Made by a program: the position numbers and the translations under genes
Assembly: GCA_016870235.1 (NCBI GenBank)
Contig: VGCB01000043.1
Coordinates: 1-10,188 of the forward strand
Length of the DNA stretch: 10,188 nucleotides
Source: Actinomycetota bacterium
Lineage (GTDB): Bacteria > Actinomycetota > Thermoleophilia > Gaiellales > Gaiellaceae
Reading direction: 5' to 3'
Part shown: positions 1 to 6,318 of the stretch, piece after piece
Layout: each line of letters starts with the position of its first letter
Numbering within the stretch: the stretch's first letter is position 1
Notes under the pieces: model-generated
Seen by the model: only the letters and a program-made list of their open reading frames with translations
Databases searched by the model: none
Told to the model about the DNA's origin: nothing

Positions 1-429
1 ATCCACACCAGCAAGGAAGCACACACGGCGTACACGATTCAGCACGTCGCCGTCCCAGATCAGGCTGTGGAGGAAGCCGATGAGCAACAGCAGGGCGTTG
101 CGCCACAACACCAGCCGCACCGGATGCGCGCTCTTCGCCGCCGCACGGTCGGCGAACAACACGATCCCAGCACCGAACAGCATCGAGAACAGCCCCATCG
201 CCTTCTGGTCGACGAAGACCTCGCCGCCCGCACCGATCGCCTTGTCGAGCCATGACCGGCTGCCACCGGCGGACAGGTTGAAGTACGCCGCCGGCACCAG
301 GCCGAACGCCACGGCGTTCATCAACAGGATGCCGAGCACCGACAGACCCCGGATCGCATCGAGGTTCGTGACTCGGTCGGCTTCAGCGAGCGGGCGTGGC
401 TGCGCGGTGGTGGGGCTCTGGCCAATCAT
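1..429 (-). CDS. DUF418 family membrane protein, N-terminal part, cut by the window edge and frameshifted
   Basis: Reading the minus strand from ATG 435 or ATG 429 gives MIGQSPTTAQP, then the DUF418/YeiB-like pattern: a first membrane segment (LDAIRGLSVLGILLMNAVAF), a KAMGLFSMLFGAGIVLF segment, and LHSLIWDGDVL. In this family the last motif continues as a tyrosine-containing membrane helix. Here the frame instead reads NRVRRVC, but shifting by one base at about position 38-39 restores IVYAVCASLLVW. One extra base therefore breaks the frame close to the window edge, either as a real mutation or as a sequence error. I prefer ATG 429 because a TACAAT -10 at 442-437 lies so close to ATG 435 that transcription would start near 429. 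The gene is divergent from the TetR gene at 502, its likely regulator. The molecular role of DUF418 proteins is poorly defined, though they are polytopic membrane proteins. The family call is good; intactness is doubtful. Confidence 0.75.
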   Translation of the reverse strand, partial: MIGQSPTTAQPRPLAEADRVTNLDAIRGLSVLGILLMNAVAFGLVPAAYFNLSAGGSRSWLDKAIGAGGEVFVDQKAMGLFSMLFGAGIVLFADRAAAKSAHPVRLVLWRNALLLLIGFLHSLIWDGDVLNRVRRVCFLAGVD

Positions 430-436
430 CGTCATA

Positions 437-442
437 ATTGTA
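437..442 (-). promoter_or_regulatory. -10 element of the DUF418 gene (leaderless start)
   Basis: TACAAT reads on the minus strand at 442-437, a near-consensus TAnnnT -10 box. Transcription would start about seven bases on, at or next to the A of ATG 429, giving a leaderless mRNA. A GTGACA -35-like hexamer lies at 468-463, but the 20-base spacer is long, so the -35 is uncertain. Confidence 0.5.
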
Positions 443-453
443 GGAGTAACTCC
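443..453. promoter_or_regulatory. Palindrome in the DUF418/tetR intergenic region, candidate operator
   Basis: GGAGTAACTCC is a perfect 5-bp inverted repeat around one central base. It abuts the -10 of the divergent DUF418 gene, within the spacer where a repressor would block polymerase. A weaker dyad follows at 462-481 (core CACT-ctca-AGTG), between the candidate elements of the TetR promoter. Binding by the adjacent TetR protein is inference. Confidence 0.4.
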
Positions 454-486
454 GAAATGTTGTGTCACTCTCAAGTGCGACGTGTG

Positions 487-492
487 TAGCCT
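487..492 (+). promoter_or_regulatory. Possible -10 element of the first tetR gene
   Basis: TAGCCT fits TAnnnT and ends nine bases before ATG 502. Transcription would begin within about three bases of the start codon, and no Shine-Dalgarno sequence is visible, so a leaderless or nearly leaderless mRNA is likely. The -35 is weak (TTGTGT at 460-465 is a distant match). Confidence 0.35.
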
Positions 493-501
493 GATAACAT
501 A

Positions 502-1080
502 ATGTCGCTGCGGGAGCGCAACCGGCTCAACGCGAAGCGGGCCGTTCAGCGGGCGGCGCTCTCGATGTTCCGAGCGCAGGGCTTCGACAGTGTCACCGTC
601 GAGTCGATCGCGCGTGAGGTCGGGATGGCTCCGTCGACGGTGTACCGGCTGTTCGTCACGAAAGAGGACATCGTCCTCTGGGACGAGCACGACCTCGAGA
701 TCGATCGGGCGCTCGAAGAGCAGCTGCGACGCCACCCCCCGCTCGAGGCGATGCGCATTGCGTTCGTCGAGACCCTCGGTGGGCGCTACGACGACGACAT
801 CGAGTTCCAACTCGCCAGGGTGAACTACATCTACGCAACGGAGCGTCTGCACGCTGCCGCGCTGCACGCCGATCTGCGTCACAGGGTCGAGCTGACCGAT
901 GGCCTGCGCCACTTCCTCAGCAAGCGGAACCGGCATGCCGCACCGATCCTGGCCGGTGCGGCGCTTCTCGCCGTTGACGTCGCCATCGAACGATGGCAGG
1001 CGGACGCTGCGAAACACACCTTGAGCGTCTACGTGAACGACGCGTTCGACTCGCTGATCGGGCTGGCGTCGATCACCTGA
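502..1080 (+). CDS. TetR/AcrR-family transcriptional regulator
   Basis: This 192-residue protein has the usual length and architecture of a TetR-family one-component repressor: an N-terminal DNA-binding domain and a helical C-terminal ligand-binding and dimerisation domain with no recognisable family. The helix-turn-helix is at about residues 32-52 (VESIAREVGMAPSTVYRLF), preceded by the amphipathic helix with AALSMFRAQGF, and followed by the conserved KEDI motif that opens helix 4. The gene is divergent from the DUF418 gene, and the 72 bases between them hold two dyads and both promoters. By family precedent it most likely represses itself and the divergent gene; its ligand is unknown. Base composition is clearly lower in GC than in the genes from 1227 onward (for example about 58% at 781-840 against about 80% at 2401-2460, hand-counted). 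Confidence 0.88.
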   Translation: MSLRERNRLNAKRAVQRAALSMFRAQGFDSVTVESIAREVGMAPSTVYRLFVTKEDIVLWDEHDLEIDRALEEQLRRHPPLEAMRIAFVETLGGRYDDDIEFQLARVNYIYATERLHAAALHADLRHRVELTDGLRHFLSKRNRHAAPILAGAALLAVDVAIERWQADAAKHTLSVYVNDAFDSLIGLASIT

Positions 1081-1156
1081 CTCCTCGGCACGCCCCACGG
1101 CGCGGCGGAGCCCGGTGTACTGGCCGTGCTGGGCGTGAGTTGGCCGGCGATGCGGA

Positions 1157-1178
1157 TGCGGCGCCCCGAAGCGCCGCA
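1157..1178. other. Perfect 8-bp inverted repeat with 6-base loop
   Basis: Arms TGCGGCGC (1157-1164) and GCGCCGCA (1171-1178) flank the loop CCCGAA. No T-run follows, so it is a poor fit to a standard intrinsic terminator. It stops two bases before the TAGAGT hexamer, so it could be an operator at the ligase promoter or a U-less terminator of tetR. The sequence alone does not decide. Confidence 0.4.
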
Positions 1179-1179
1179 C

Positions 1180-1185
1180 TAGAGT
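1180..1185 (+). promoter_or_regulatory. Possible -10 element of the acyl-CoA synthetase gene
   Basis: TAGAGT matches TAnnnT in an otherwise very GC-rich stretch, directly after the stem-loop. It would give a leader of about 35 bases containing the GGAG ribosome binding site. No convincing -35 is present. Confidence 0.3.
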
Positions 1186-1216
1186 TCACCGCGGCCTCGC
1201 GGACCGGCAGACGATC

Positions 1217-1220
1217 GGAG
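1217..1220 (+). promoter_or_regulatory. Ribosome binding site that fixes the acyl-CoA synthetase start
   Basis: GGAG lies six bases before ATG 1227. It sets the start there, although the reading frame is open back into the tetR gene (to 993). Confidence 0.6.
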
Positions 1221-1226
1221 CAATCG

Positions 1227-2816
1227 ATGACACACGCGGAGAGCAAGGGGGGCGGTCACGTCGCCACCGTCGCGGGCCTCCTCGGGCGCGCCGCGACGCT
1301 CTCGGGCGGCGAGGCGATCGTGATGCCCGAGGAGCGCGTCACGTTCCCCGAGCTGCTCGAGCGCACGTCGACGATCGGCCGCCGGCTGCGCGGGGCGGGC
1401 CTCGACCGCGGCGACCGGGTCGGGCTCCTGCTCGGCGATACGGTCGACGGGCTCGCCGCGCTCCTCGCCGCGATGCGGATCGGGATCGTGCCCGTGCCGA
1501 TCAACGGCCGCTACAAGGAGCGCGAGGTCGCGCACGTCACGCGGCACTCGGGGATGCGGCTCCTCGTCGCCGAGGAGGCCGCGCTGCCGCTCCTCGACGC
1601 GGCCGACGTCTCGTCGGCCTGCCCGATCGCCACCGGCCTCGACGACCCCGTCCTCGTCAGAGGCGCGACAGCGGTCGGAGACGACGAGATCGCGGCCGAG
1701 GCGTCGGCCGTCACCCCCGCCGACGACGCGATCTTCATCTACACGTCCGGCACGACCGCAGCCCCCAAGGGGTGCGTCAACCTCCACGGCGGCTTCGTCG
1801 CGCAGGCCTTCGCGTACGCGTCGCGGCTCGAGCTGAGGCCGGCCGACCGGCTCTTCACGCCCCTGCCCTTCTTCCACGTGAGCGCGATCGTGACGCTCGC
1901 CGCCACGCTCGTGGCGCCGTGCGCGCTCGTCCACGTCGGTCGCCGCTTCGAGCCGGGCCTCGCGCTCGCGCTGCTCGAGCAGGAGCGGTGCACGATCTCG
2001 TTCACCGCCTTCGAGACGATCTGGATGCCGGTGCTGAACGAGCCGCGGTTTCCCGAGGCGGATCTCTCGTCGTTGCGGTTGATTCTCAACGTCGGCACGC
2101 CGGGCTCTCTCCAGCGCATGCAGGAGCGATTCCCGCAGGTGCCCCAGATCTCGGCGTTCGGCGGCACGGAGACCGGCGGCTTCGCCACGCTCGGCCAGGC
2201 GATCGATCCGCTCGCGTCGCGCCTGTCGACGGGCGGGCGGCCGCTCGACGGCTGCGAGATCCGCGCTGTCGATCCCGAGACGGGCGCCGATGTCCCTGCG
2301 GGCGAGACCGGCGAGCTGCTGATGCGCGGCCCGACGCGCTTCGCCCGCTACCACGACGACCCGGAGCAGACCGCGCTCGCGATCGACGCCGACGGCTGGT
2401 TCCACTCGGGCGACCTCGGCCGGGTCGACCCGGACGGCCGCGTCGCCTTCGTCGGCCGGCTCAAGGACATGCTCAAGGTCGGCGGCGAGAACGTCGCCGC
2501 GGCCGAGGTCGAGAGCCACCTGCTCGCGCACCCGGCGGTCGAGATCGCGCAGGTCGTCTCCGCGCCCGACGCGCGCTACGCCGAGGTGCCCGCCGCGTTC
2601 GTCCAGCTCGCGCCCGGGCAGACGGCGACCGAGGAGGAGCTGATCGCGCACTGTCTCGGCCAGATCGCCACGTTCAAGGTGCCGCGGTACGTGCGGTTCG
2701 TCGACGAGTGGCCGATGTCCGGCACGAAGATCCGCAAGGTCGAGCTGCGCGAGCGGATCGCAGCCGAGCTCGAAGCGGCCGGGATCACCGAGGCGCCGAA
2801 GCTGACGAGCCGCTGA
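1227..2816 (+). CDS. AMP-forming acyl-CoA synthetase (ANL superfamily, FadD-like)
   Basis: This 529-residue enzyme should activate a carboxylic acid with ATP to an acyl-adenylate and transfer it to CoA. The ANL motifs are present in order: the P-loop YTSGTTAAPKG at about 172-182; the A5 motif FGGTETGG at about 311-318, with the conserved Thr-Glu; SGDLG at 394-398, with Asp396 for ribose binding; the hinge region GRLKDMLKVGGEN at 410-422; and the C-terminal catalytic lysine in SGTKIRK (Lys501). Length is normal for a free-standing ligase with no carrier domain, and the protein looks cytosolic. The substrate cannot be read from the sequence; medium- or long-chain fatty acids or another hydrophobic acid are possible. 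ATG 1227 is chosen for its ribosome binding site and because the family's N-terminus (VATVAGLLGRAA) begins soon after. Its last 32 bases overlap the tail of the convergent MFS gene. Confidence 0.9.
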   Translation: MTHAESKGGGHVATVAGLLGRAATLSGGEAIVMPEERVTFPELLERTSTIGRRLRGAGLDRGDRVGLLLGDTVDGLAALLAAMRIGIVPVPINGRYKEREVAHVTRHSGMRLLVAEEAALPLLDAADVSSACPIATGLDDPVLVRGATAVGDDEIAAEASAVTPADDAIFIYTSGTTAAPKGCVNLHGGFVAQAFAYASRLELRPADRLFTPLPFFHVSAIVTLAATLVAPCALVHVGRRFEPGLALALLEQERCTISFTAFETIWMPVLNEPRFPEADLSSLRLILNVGTPGSLQRMQERFPQVPQISAFGGTETGGFATLGQAIDPLASRLSTGGRPLDGCEIRAVDPETGADVPAGETGELLMRGPTRFARYHDDPEQTALAIDADGWFHSGDLGRVDPDGRVAFVGRLKDMLKVGGENVAAAEVESHLLAHPAVEIAQVVSAPDARYAEVPAAFVQLAPGQTATEEELIAHCLGQIATFKVPRYVRFVDEWPMSGTKIRKVELRERIAAELEAAGITEAPKLTSR

Positions 2817-4171
2817 GCGGCAGCGCGGCGAGCGCCCGGCGCGGCGGGGCAGGGACGAGGAGCCCGGCGAGCGCCGTCACGAGCAACGCCGCCGAGCAGA
2901 TCGCGAAGCCGATCGTGAACCCCGTCTCGTCGGGGATCCCCGAGCTCCCGACGCGGGAGGCGACAACGGCAGCCGTCACCTGCGCGCCGATCGCGCCGCC
3001 CACCGTCCGCATCAGCGTGTTCATCCCCGTCGCGACACCGGTCTGCTCGGGTGGCACCGCGCCGACGATGAGGTTCGCCATCGAGGCCCAGGCGAGCCCG
3101 ATGCCGGCACCGGTGATCGCGTTCGCGACGTAGACGACCGTCTGCGACGAGTGCGCGAACGCGAGCAGGGCGAAGGAGACGACGCTGACGCCCGAGCCGA
3201 GAAGCAGCGGCAGCCGGGAGCCGACGGTCCGCGAGAGCCGGCCCGAGAGCATCCCGAACAGCAGCATCGTCCCGGCCGAGGGGAGCATGAAGAGCCCGGC
3301 CTCGGTCACCGTCGCGCCGAACCCGTACCCGGACGAGGTCGGCGTGGAGACGAACTGCGGCACGAGCACCCACAAGCCGAGCATCCCGAACCCGAAGAGG
3401 ACGCCGCACAGGTTCGTCGTCCACACCGTGCGCAGGCGCAGCATCCGCATGTCGACGAGCGGCTCCGCGACGCGGCGCTCGAGCGCCACCCAGGAGGCTG
3501 CGAGGAAAGCGGAGGCGGCGAAGAGCGCGAGGATGCCGCCCGACGTCCAGCCCCAGTCGCCGCCCTCGGTGACGCCGATGAGGAGCGCCGACAGCCAGCC
3601 GGCGAGCAGGAGCGCCCCGCCGACGTCGACCCGTCCCTGCGTCCTGATCGGCGACTCGGGGACGAAGAGGACGAGCCCGACGGCGCAGAGCCCGACTGCG
3701 ATCGCCGGGATCCAGAAGATCCAGTGGTAGGAGAGATGGTCGACGATCGGCCCCGCGAGCGCGATCCCGAGACCGCCGCCGATCCCGAGCACGGACGACA
3801 CCATCGCGATCCCGGCAGGAACGCGCTTCGGCGGGAACTCGTCGCGGATGATCCCGAACGAGAGCGGGAAGACGGCGCCGCCGACACCCTGGATCAGGCG
3901 TCCCACGATCAGGAGGCCGACCGAGTCGGCGAGGGCGGAGACGAGGAGGCCCGCGACGAGGACGACGAGCGCGATGACGAGCATCCGCCTCTTCCCGAAC
4001 ATGTCGCCGAGGCGGCCTAAGATGGGGATCGAGATCGAGGCGCTGACCATGAACGCCGTGATCGCCCACGGCCGGCGTCACGATCGACTGCAGGAGCGAG
4101 TACGAGGCGCCGGCGACCGCGAGCACGACGAACGTCGCCCGGTACTGCCGTGCGTCGATGCCGCCGCTCAT
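2785..4171 (-). pseudogene. DHA2-type MFS exporter disrupted by a deletion and frameshift between TM1 and TM2
   Basis: From ATG 4171 the frame reads MSGGIDARQYRATF and a first membrane helix ending SLLQSIVTPAV (residue 35), then enters an unrelated arginine-rich frame. In the neighbouring frame the protein resumes as WAITAFMVSAS from 4068, followed by MFS motif A (GRLGDMFGKRR) and the rest of a drug:H+ antiporter-2-like protein to the stop at 2785. The paralogue at 7215-8648 has 15-18 extra residues between the equivalent APVL and AWLM points, so about 47 bases (3n+2) are missing here. The retained bases GTG serve both the valine and the tryptophan codon, as in a microhomology deletion. A restart at ATG 4050 would lack TM1, so the gene is probably non-functional unless the defect is an assembly error. 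It is divergent from, and probably controlled by, the TetR gene at 4226. One rare TTA leucine codon lies at 4020-4018. Confidence 0.8.
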
Positions 4172-4177
4172 CGCGGG

Positions 4178-4183
4178 AATCTA
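4178..4183 (-). promoter_or_regulatory. -10 element of the divergent MFS gene (leaderless)
   Basis: TAGATT reads on the minus strand at 4183-4178, with six bases before ATG 4171. The predicted transcript starts at the start codon itself, and no Shine-Dalgarno sequence is present. The inverted repeat at 4185-4212 begins two bases upstream. Confidence 0.6.
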
Positions 4184-4184
4184 G

Positions 4185-4212
4185 CAGAAACGGAATCGAG
4201 ACTCCGTTTCTG
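4185..4212. promoter_or_regulatory. TetR operator: 28-bp inverted repeat between divergent promoters
   Basis: Perfect 10-bp arms CAGAAACGGA (4185-4194) and TCCGTTTCTG (4203-4212) flank an 8-base centre. The repeat fills the gap between the two -10 elements (4183-4178 minus, 4214-4219 plus) and so covers both -35 regions. Size, symmetry and position are what a TetR-family dimer or pair of dimers would bind. It predicts joint repression of the TetR gene, the downstream MFS gene and the divergent MFS gene. Confidence 0.8.
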
Positions 4213-4213
4213 G

Positions 4214-4219
4214 TACGGT
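4214..4219 (+). promoter_or_regulatory. -10 element of the second tetR gene (leaderless)
   Basis: TACGGT is followed by six bases and then ATG 4226, the same geometry as the opposing promoter. It supports ATG 4226 as both transcription and translation start. The same hexamer recurs before the third MFS gene (8661-8656). Confidence 0.6.
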
Positions 4220-4225
4220 CCGCCG

Positions 4226-4897
4226 ATGCCTGCCGCACCCGCGAGCCCGACTCCGGACGCCGTGGCCGGCGGGCCGTCGGGGGAGCCGGAGCCGCTCCGC
4301 TCGGACGCTGCCCGGAACCGGCGGGCGGTGCTCGCCTCCGCCCGCGACCTGTTTCGCGAGCGGGGGCTCGACGCCGGCATCGAGGAGGTGGCCGAACGGG
4401 CGAGCGTCGGTGTCGGCACCGTGTACCGCCACTACCCGTCGAAGGCGCACCTCGTCGACGCCGTCTTCGCCGAGAGCCTCGAGGAGCTCGCCGCGCTCGC
4501 GGAGGCGGCGCTCGCGGAGGAGGACGCGTGGGAGGGGTTCACCGCCTTCGTGCTGCGGGTGGCCGAGCGGGCGGCCGCCAACAGCGGCCTCCGCAGCGTC
4601 TTCCGGCGCCGCGTGCGGGAGAGCGAGGCGCTCGCTGCGAGCTGGGCGCAGGCCGCCGATCGCATCGAGCGCCTCGTCCGCCGCGCGCAGGAGCAGGGGG
4701 CGATGCGCGCCGACGTCGGGCTCGCGGACGTCCGCGCCGTCCTCTGGAGCTCCGCCGAGGTCGCCGAGCTCGCGGCCGCGGTGGCGCCCGGCCTCTGGCA
4801 TCGCCATCTCCACCTCCTGCTCGACGGGCTCCGCGCCGAGGCGGCGACCCCGATGCCCGCGCCGGCGGTCGGCCGCTCGCGTTCTCGGGCCCTCTGA
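4226..4897 (+). CDS. TetR/AcrR-family repressor of the MFS exporters
   Basis: This 223-residue TetR-family protein has a disordered Pro/Ala/Gly-rich tail (residues 1-25), then the DNA-binding domain with helix-turn-helix at about 52-70 (IEEVAERASVGVGTVYRHY) and the PSKAHLV start of helix 4. The C-terminal helical domain is Ala/Glu-rich and recalls the SbtR-like TetR C-terminal group, though this is less certain than the N-terminus. The frame is open further upstream (to 3848), but ATG 4226 is supported by the -10 six bases before it and by the operator at 4185-4212. The stop codon ends two bases before the next gene, so regulator and exporter are surely co-transcribed. The likely role is a drug- or metabolite-sensing repressor of itself, the downstream exporter and the divergent exporter. 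Its ligand is unknown. Confidence 0.9.
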   Translation: MPAAPASPTPDAVAGGPSGEPEPLRSDAARNRRAVLASARDLFRERGLDAGIEEVAERASVGVGTVYRHYPSKAHLVDAVFAESLEELAALAEAALAEEDAWEGFTAFVLRVAERAAANSGLRSVFRRRVRESEALAASWAQAADRIERLVRRAQEQGAMRADVGLADVRAVLWSSAEVAELAAAVAPGLWHRHLHLLLDGLRAEAATPMPAPAVGRSRSRAL

Positions 4898-4899
4898 GG

Positions 4900-6300
4900 A
4901 TGGGCTCACAGCGGCTCCTCGTCTGGACGCTGGTCGGCCTCAACGGGCTCTACGGCTTCAACCAGATGATCGTGATGCCGGCGCTGCCGACGATCGAGCG
5001 CGACCTCGGGACGTCGACGACGCGCGTCACCTGGCTCCTCTCGGTCTTCCTCGTCGTCTCCTGTGTGGCGACACCGCTGCTCGGCCGTCTCAGCGACGGG
5101 TTCGGCCGACGACGCCTGCTCCTCGTCGCGCTCTGGCTCTTCCTCCTCGGCAGCGTGCTCGCGGCCGTGGCGCCCGACATCTGGGTGCTGATCGGCGCCC
5201 GCGCGATCCAGGGGGCGAGCGGCGCGCTCGGGCCGCTCGCGATCGGGCTCTTGAGCGGCCTGCTCTCCCAGCAGTCCCTGCACCGGTCGCTCGGGGCGAT
5301 CATGTCGGCGACGATGATCGGCAGCGGCCTCGGCGCGGCGCTCTCCGGATTCTTCGTCGACTGGATCGGCTGGCGCTATCCGTTCGTCCTCAGCGCGGCG
5401 GTGATCGTCGCCTGCATGGTGGTGGTCGCCGCCGCGCCTGCCGACCGCCCGGGCATGCGGAGCAAGGTCGACCTCGCCGGCGCCGCGCTCCTCTGCGGTG
5501 GGCTCGCGAGCCTGCTCGTCGCCATCACCGAGGGCTCGCACCTCGGCTGGGTGTCGGCACCCGTGCTCGCGCTCTTCGCCGTCAGCCTGGTCCTGCTCGC
5601 CGCCTGGGCCGCGTACGAGCGCGGCCTCGAAGCCCCGCTCGTCGACGTGCGCGCGCTCGCGCGCCGCCCCGTCCTCGTCTCGAACGTCGCTCAGGCGTTC
5701 TCCGCGTTCGCGATGACGGCCGTCATCGTGCTCGTGCCGCGGCTCGCCGGGACGGAGCCGAGCGCGTCCGGCGTCGAGCTCGGCTACGGCCTCGACGCGA
5801 GCCCGTCCCTGATCGGGCTCTACCTGCTGCCGATCTCGATCTCGGGGATCTTCGCGGGCGGCTTGGCCTCCTACGTCGGGCGCCGCTACGGGTACAAGAC
5901 CTGCCTCCTGCTCGGCCAGCTCCTCGGCGGCGCGTCGCTCGCGGCCCTGATCCCCTGGCACGACGCGGGCTGGCAGATCGTGCTCGTGATGCTCGCGATC
6001 GGGGTCACGATCCCGCTCGTCAACACGGCGGTCAACGCGATCGTGGTCGACTCGGTGCGGATGACCGACGTCGGCGTCTCGACCGGGATCCTCGTCGTCT
6101 CGCGCCAGATCGGCGCCTCGGTCGGCGCGCAGCTGACCGCAGCCGTCCTCAGCGCAGGGATCGTGACCGGCACGGCGACCCCGACCGAGGGCGCGTTCGA
6201 GCTGGGGTTCGCGCTCGGCGTCGGCGCGGCGGCCGCGGGCGCCGTGCTCGTCGCGACGCTCCTCGGCGCCACCGGTCGCGTCTCGCCCGCGCGCGCCTGA
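4900..6300 (+). CDS. MFS transporter, DHA2-like drug/metabolite exporter
   Basis: This 466-residue polytopic membrane protein belongs to the major facilitator superfamily. The length and the hydrophobic stretches fit the 14-helix DHA2 (EmrB/QacA-like) group of proton-coupled exporters. Motif A is GRLSDGFGRRR at about 62-72, and the TM1-TM2 loop MPALPTIERDLGTSTTRVTW shows the segment the divergent MFS gene has lost. It is more distant from the other two MFS proteins in the window than they are from each other. ATG 4900 follows the TetR stop by two bases; GAGG at 4896-4899 touches the ATG, too close for a good ribosome binding site, so translation is probably coupled to the regulator. The substrate is not readable. 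The transaminase at 6319 follows on the same strand. Confidence 0.88.
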   Translation: MGSQRLLVWTLVGLNGLYGFNQMIVMPALPTIERDLGTSTTRVTWLLSVFLVVSCVATPLLGRLSDGFGRRRLLLVALWLFLLGSVLAAVAPDIWVLIGARAIQGASGALGPLAIGLLSGLLSQQSLHRSLGAIMSATMIGSGLGAALSGFFVDWIGWRYPFVLSAAVIVACMVVVAAAPADRPGMRSKVDLAGAALLCGGLASLLVAITEGSHLGWVSAPVLALFAVSLVLLAAWAAYERGLEAPLVDVRALARRPVLVSNVAQAFSAFAMTAVIVLVPRLAGTEPSASGVELGYGLDASPSLIGLYLLPISISGIFAGGLASYVGRRYGYKTCLLLGQLLGGASLAALIPWHDAGWQIVLVMLAIGVTIPLVNTAVNAIVVDSVRMTDVGVSTGILVVSRQIGASVGAQLTAAVLSAGIVTGTATPTEGAFELGFALGVGAAAAGAVLVATLLGATGRVSPARA

Positions 6301-6306
6301 CCCTTG

Positions 6307-6312
6307 TATCGT
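6307..6312 (+). promoter_or_regulatory. Possible -10 element deciding the transaminase start
   Basis: TATCGT is followed by six bases and GTG 6319, the same spacing as the other leaderless starts here. No -35 is apparent upstream in the GC-rich end of the MFS gene, so transcription may also come from the exporter operon. Confidence 0.35.
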
Positions 6313-6318
6313 GGGCGC

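Larger units (their letters stand above)
1081..1226. other. Intergenic region between tetR and the acyl-CoA synthetase
   Basis: This 146-base stretch holds no credible gene in any frame. It contains a perfect 8-bp stem-loop (1157-1178), a possible -10 (TAGAGT, 1180-1185) and a ribosome binding site (GGAG, 1217-1220). GC content rises sharply here relative to the preceding gene. Confidence 0.6.

Noticed and set aside
80..502. Plus-strand frame over the DUF418 region
   Set aside because: The minus strand carries the recognisable DUF418 motifs. The plus-strand translation shows no family resemblance and runs into the promoter region.
993..1226. Upstream extension of the acyl-CoA synthetase frame into the tetR gene
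   Set aside because: A clear ribosome binding site before ATG 1227 and the family N-terminus place the start there. The extension has an Arg-rich unconserved sequence.
3151..4020. Long plus-strand reading frame rich in Arg, Glu, Asp and Pro, opposite the broken MFS gene
   Set aside because: It is the antisense of a GC-rich membrane gene. Low-complexity composition and absence of any family motif mark it as a shadow frame.
6304..6306. TTG start for the transaminase
   Set aside because: Possible, but the TATCGT element at 6307-6312 would lie inside the gene, and GTG 6319 fits the leaderless spacing seen elsewhere. The difference is only five residues.
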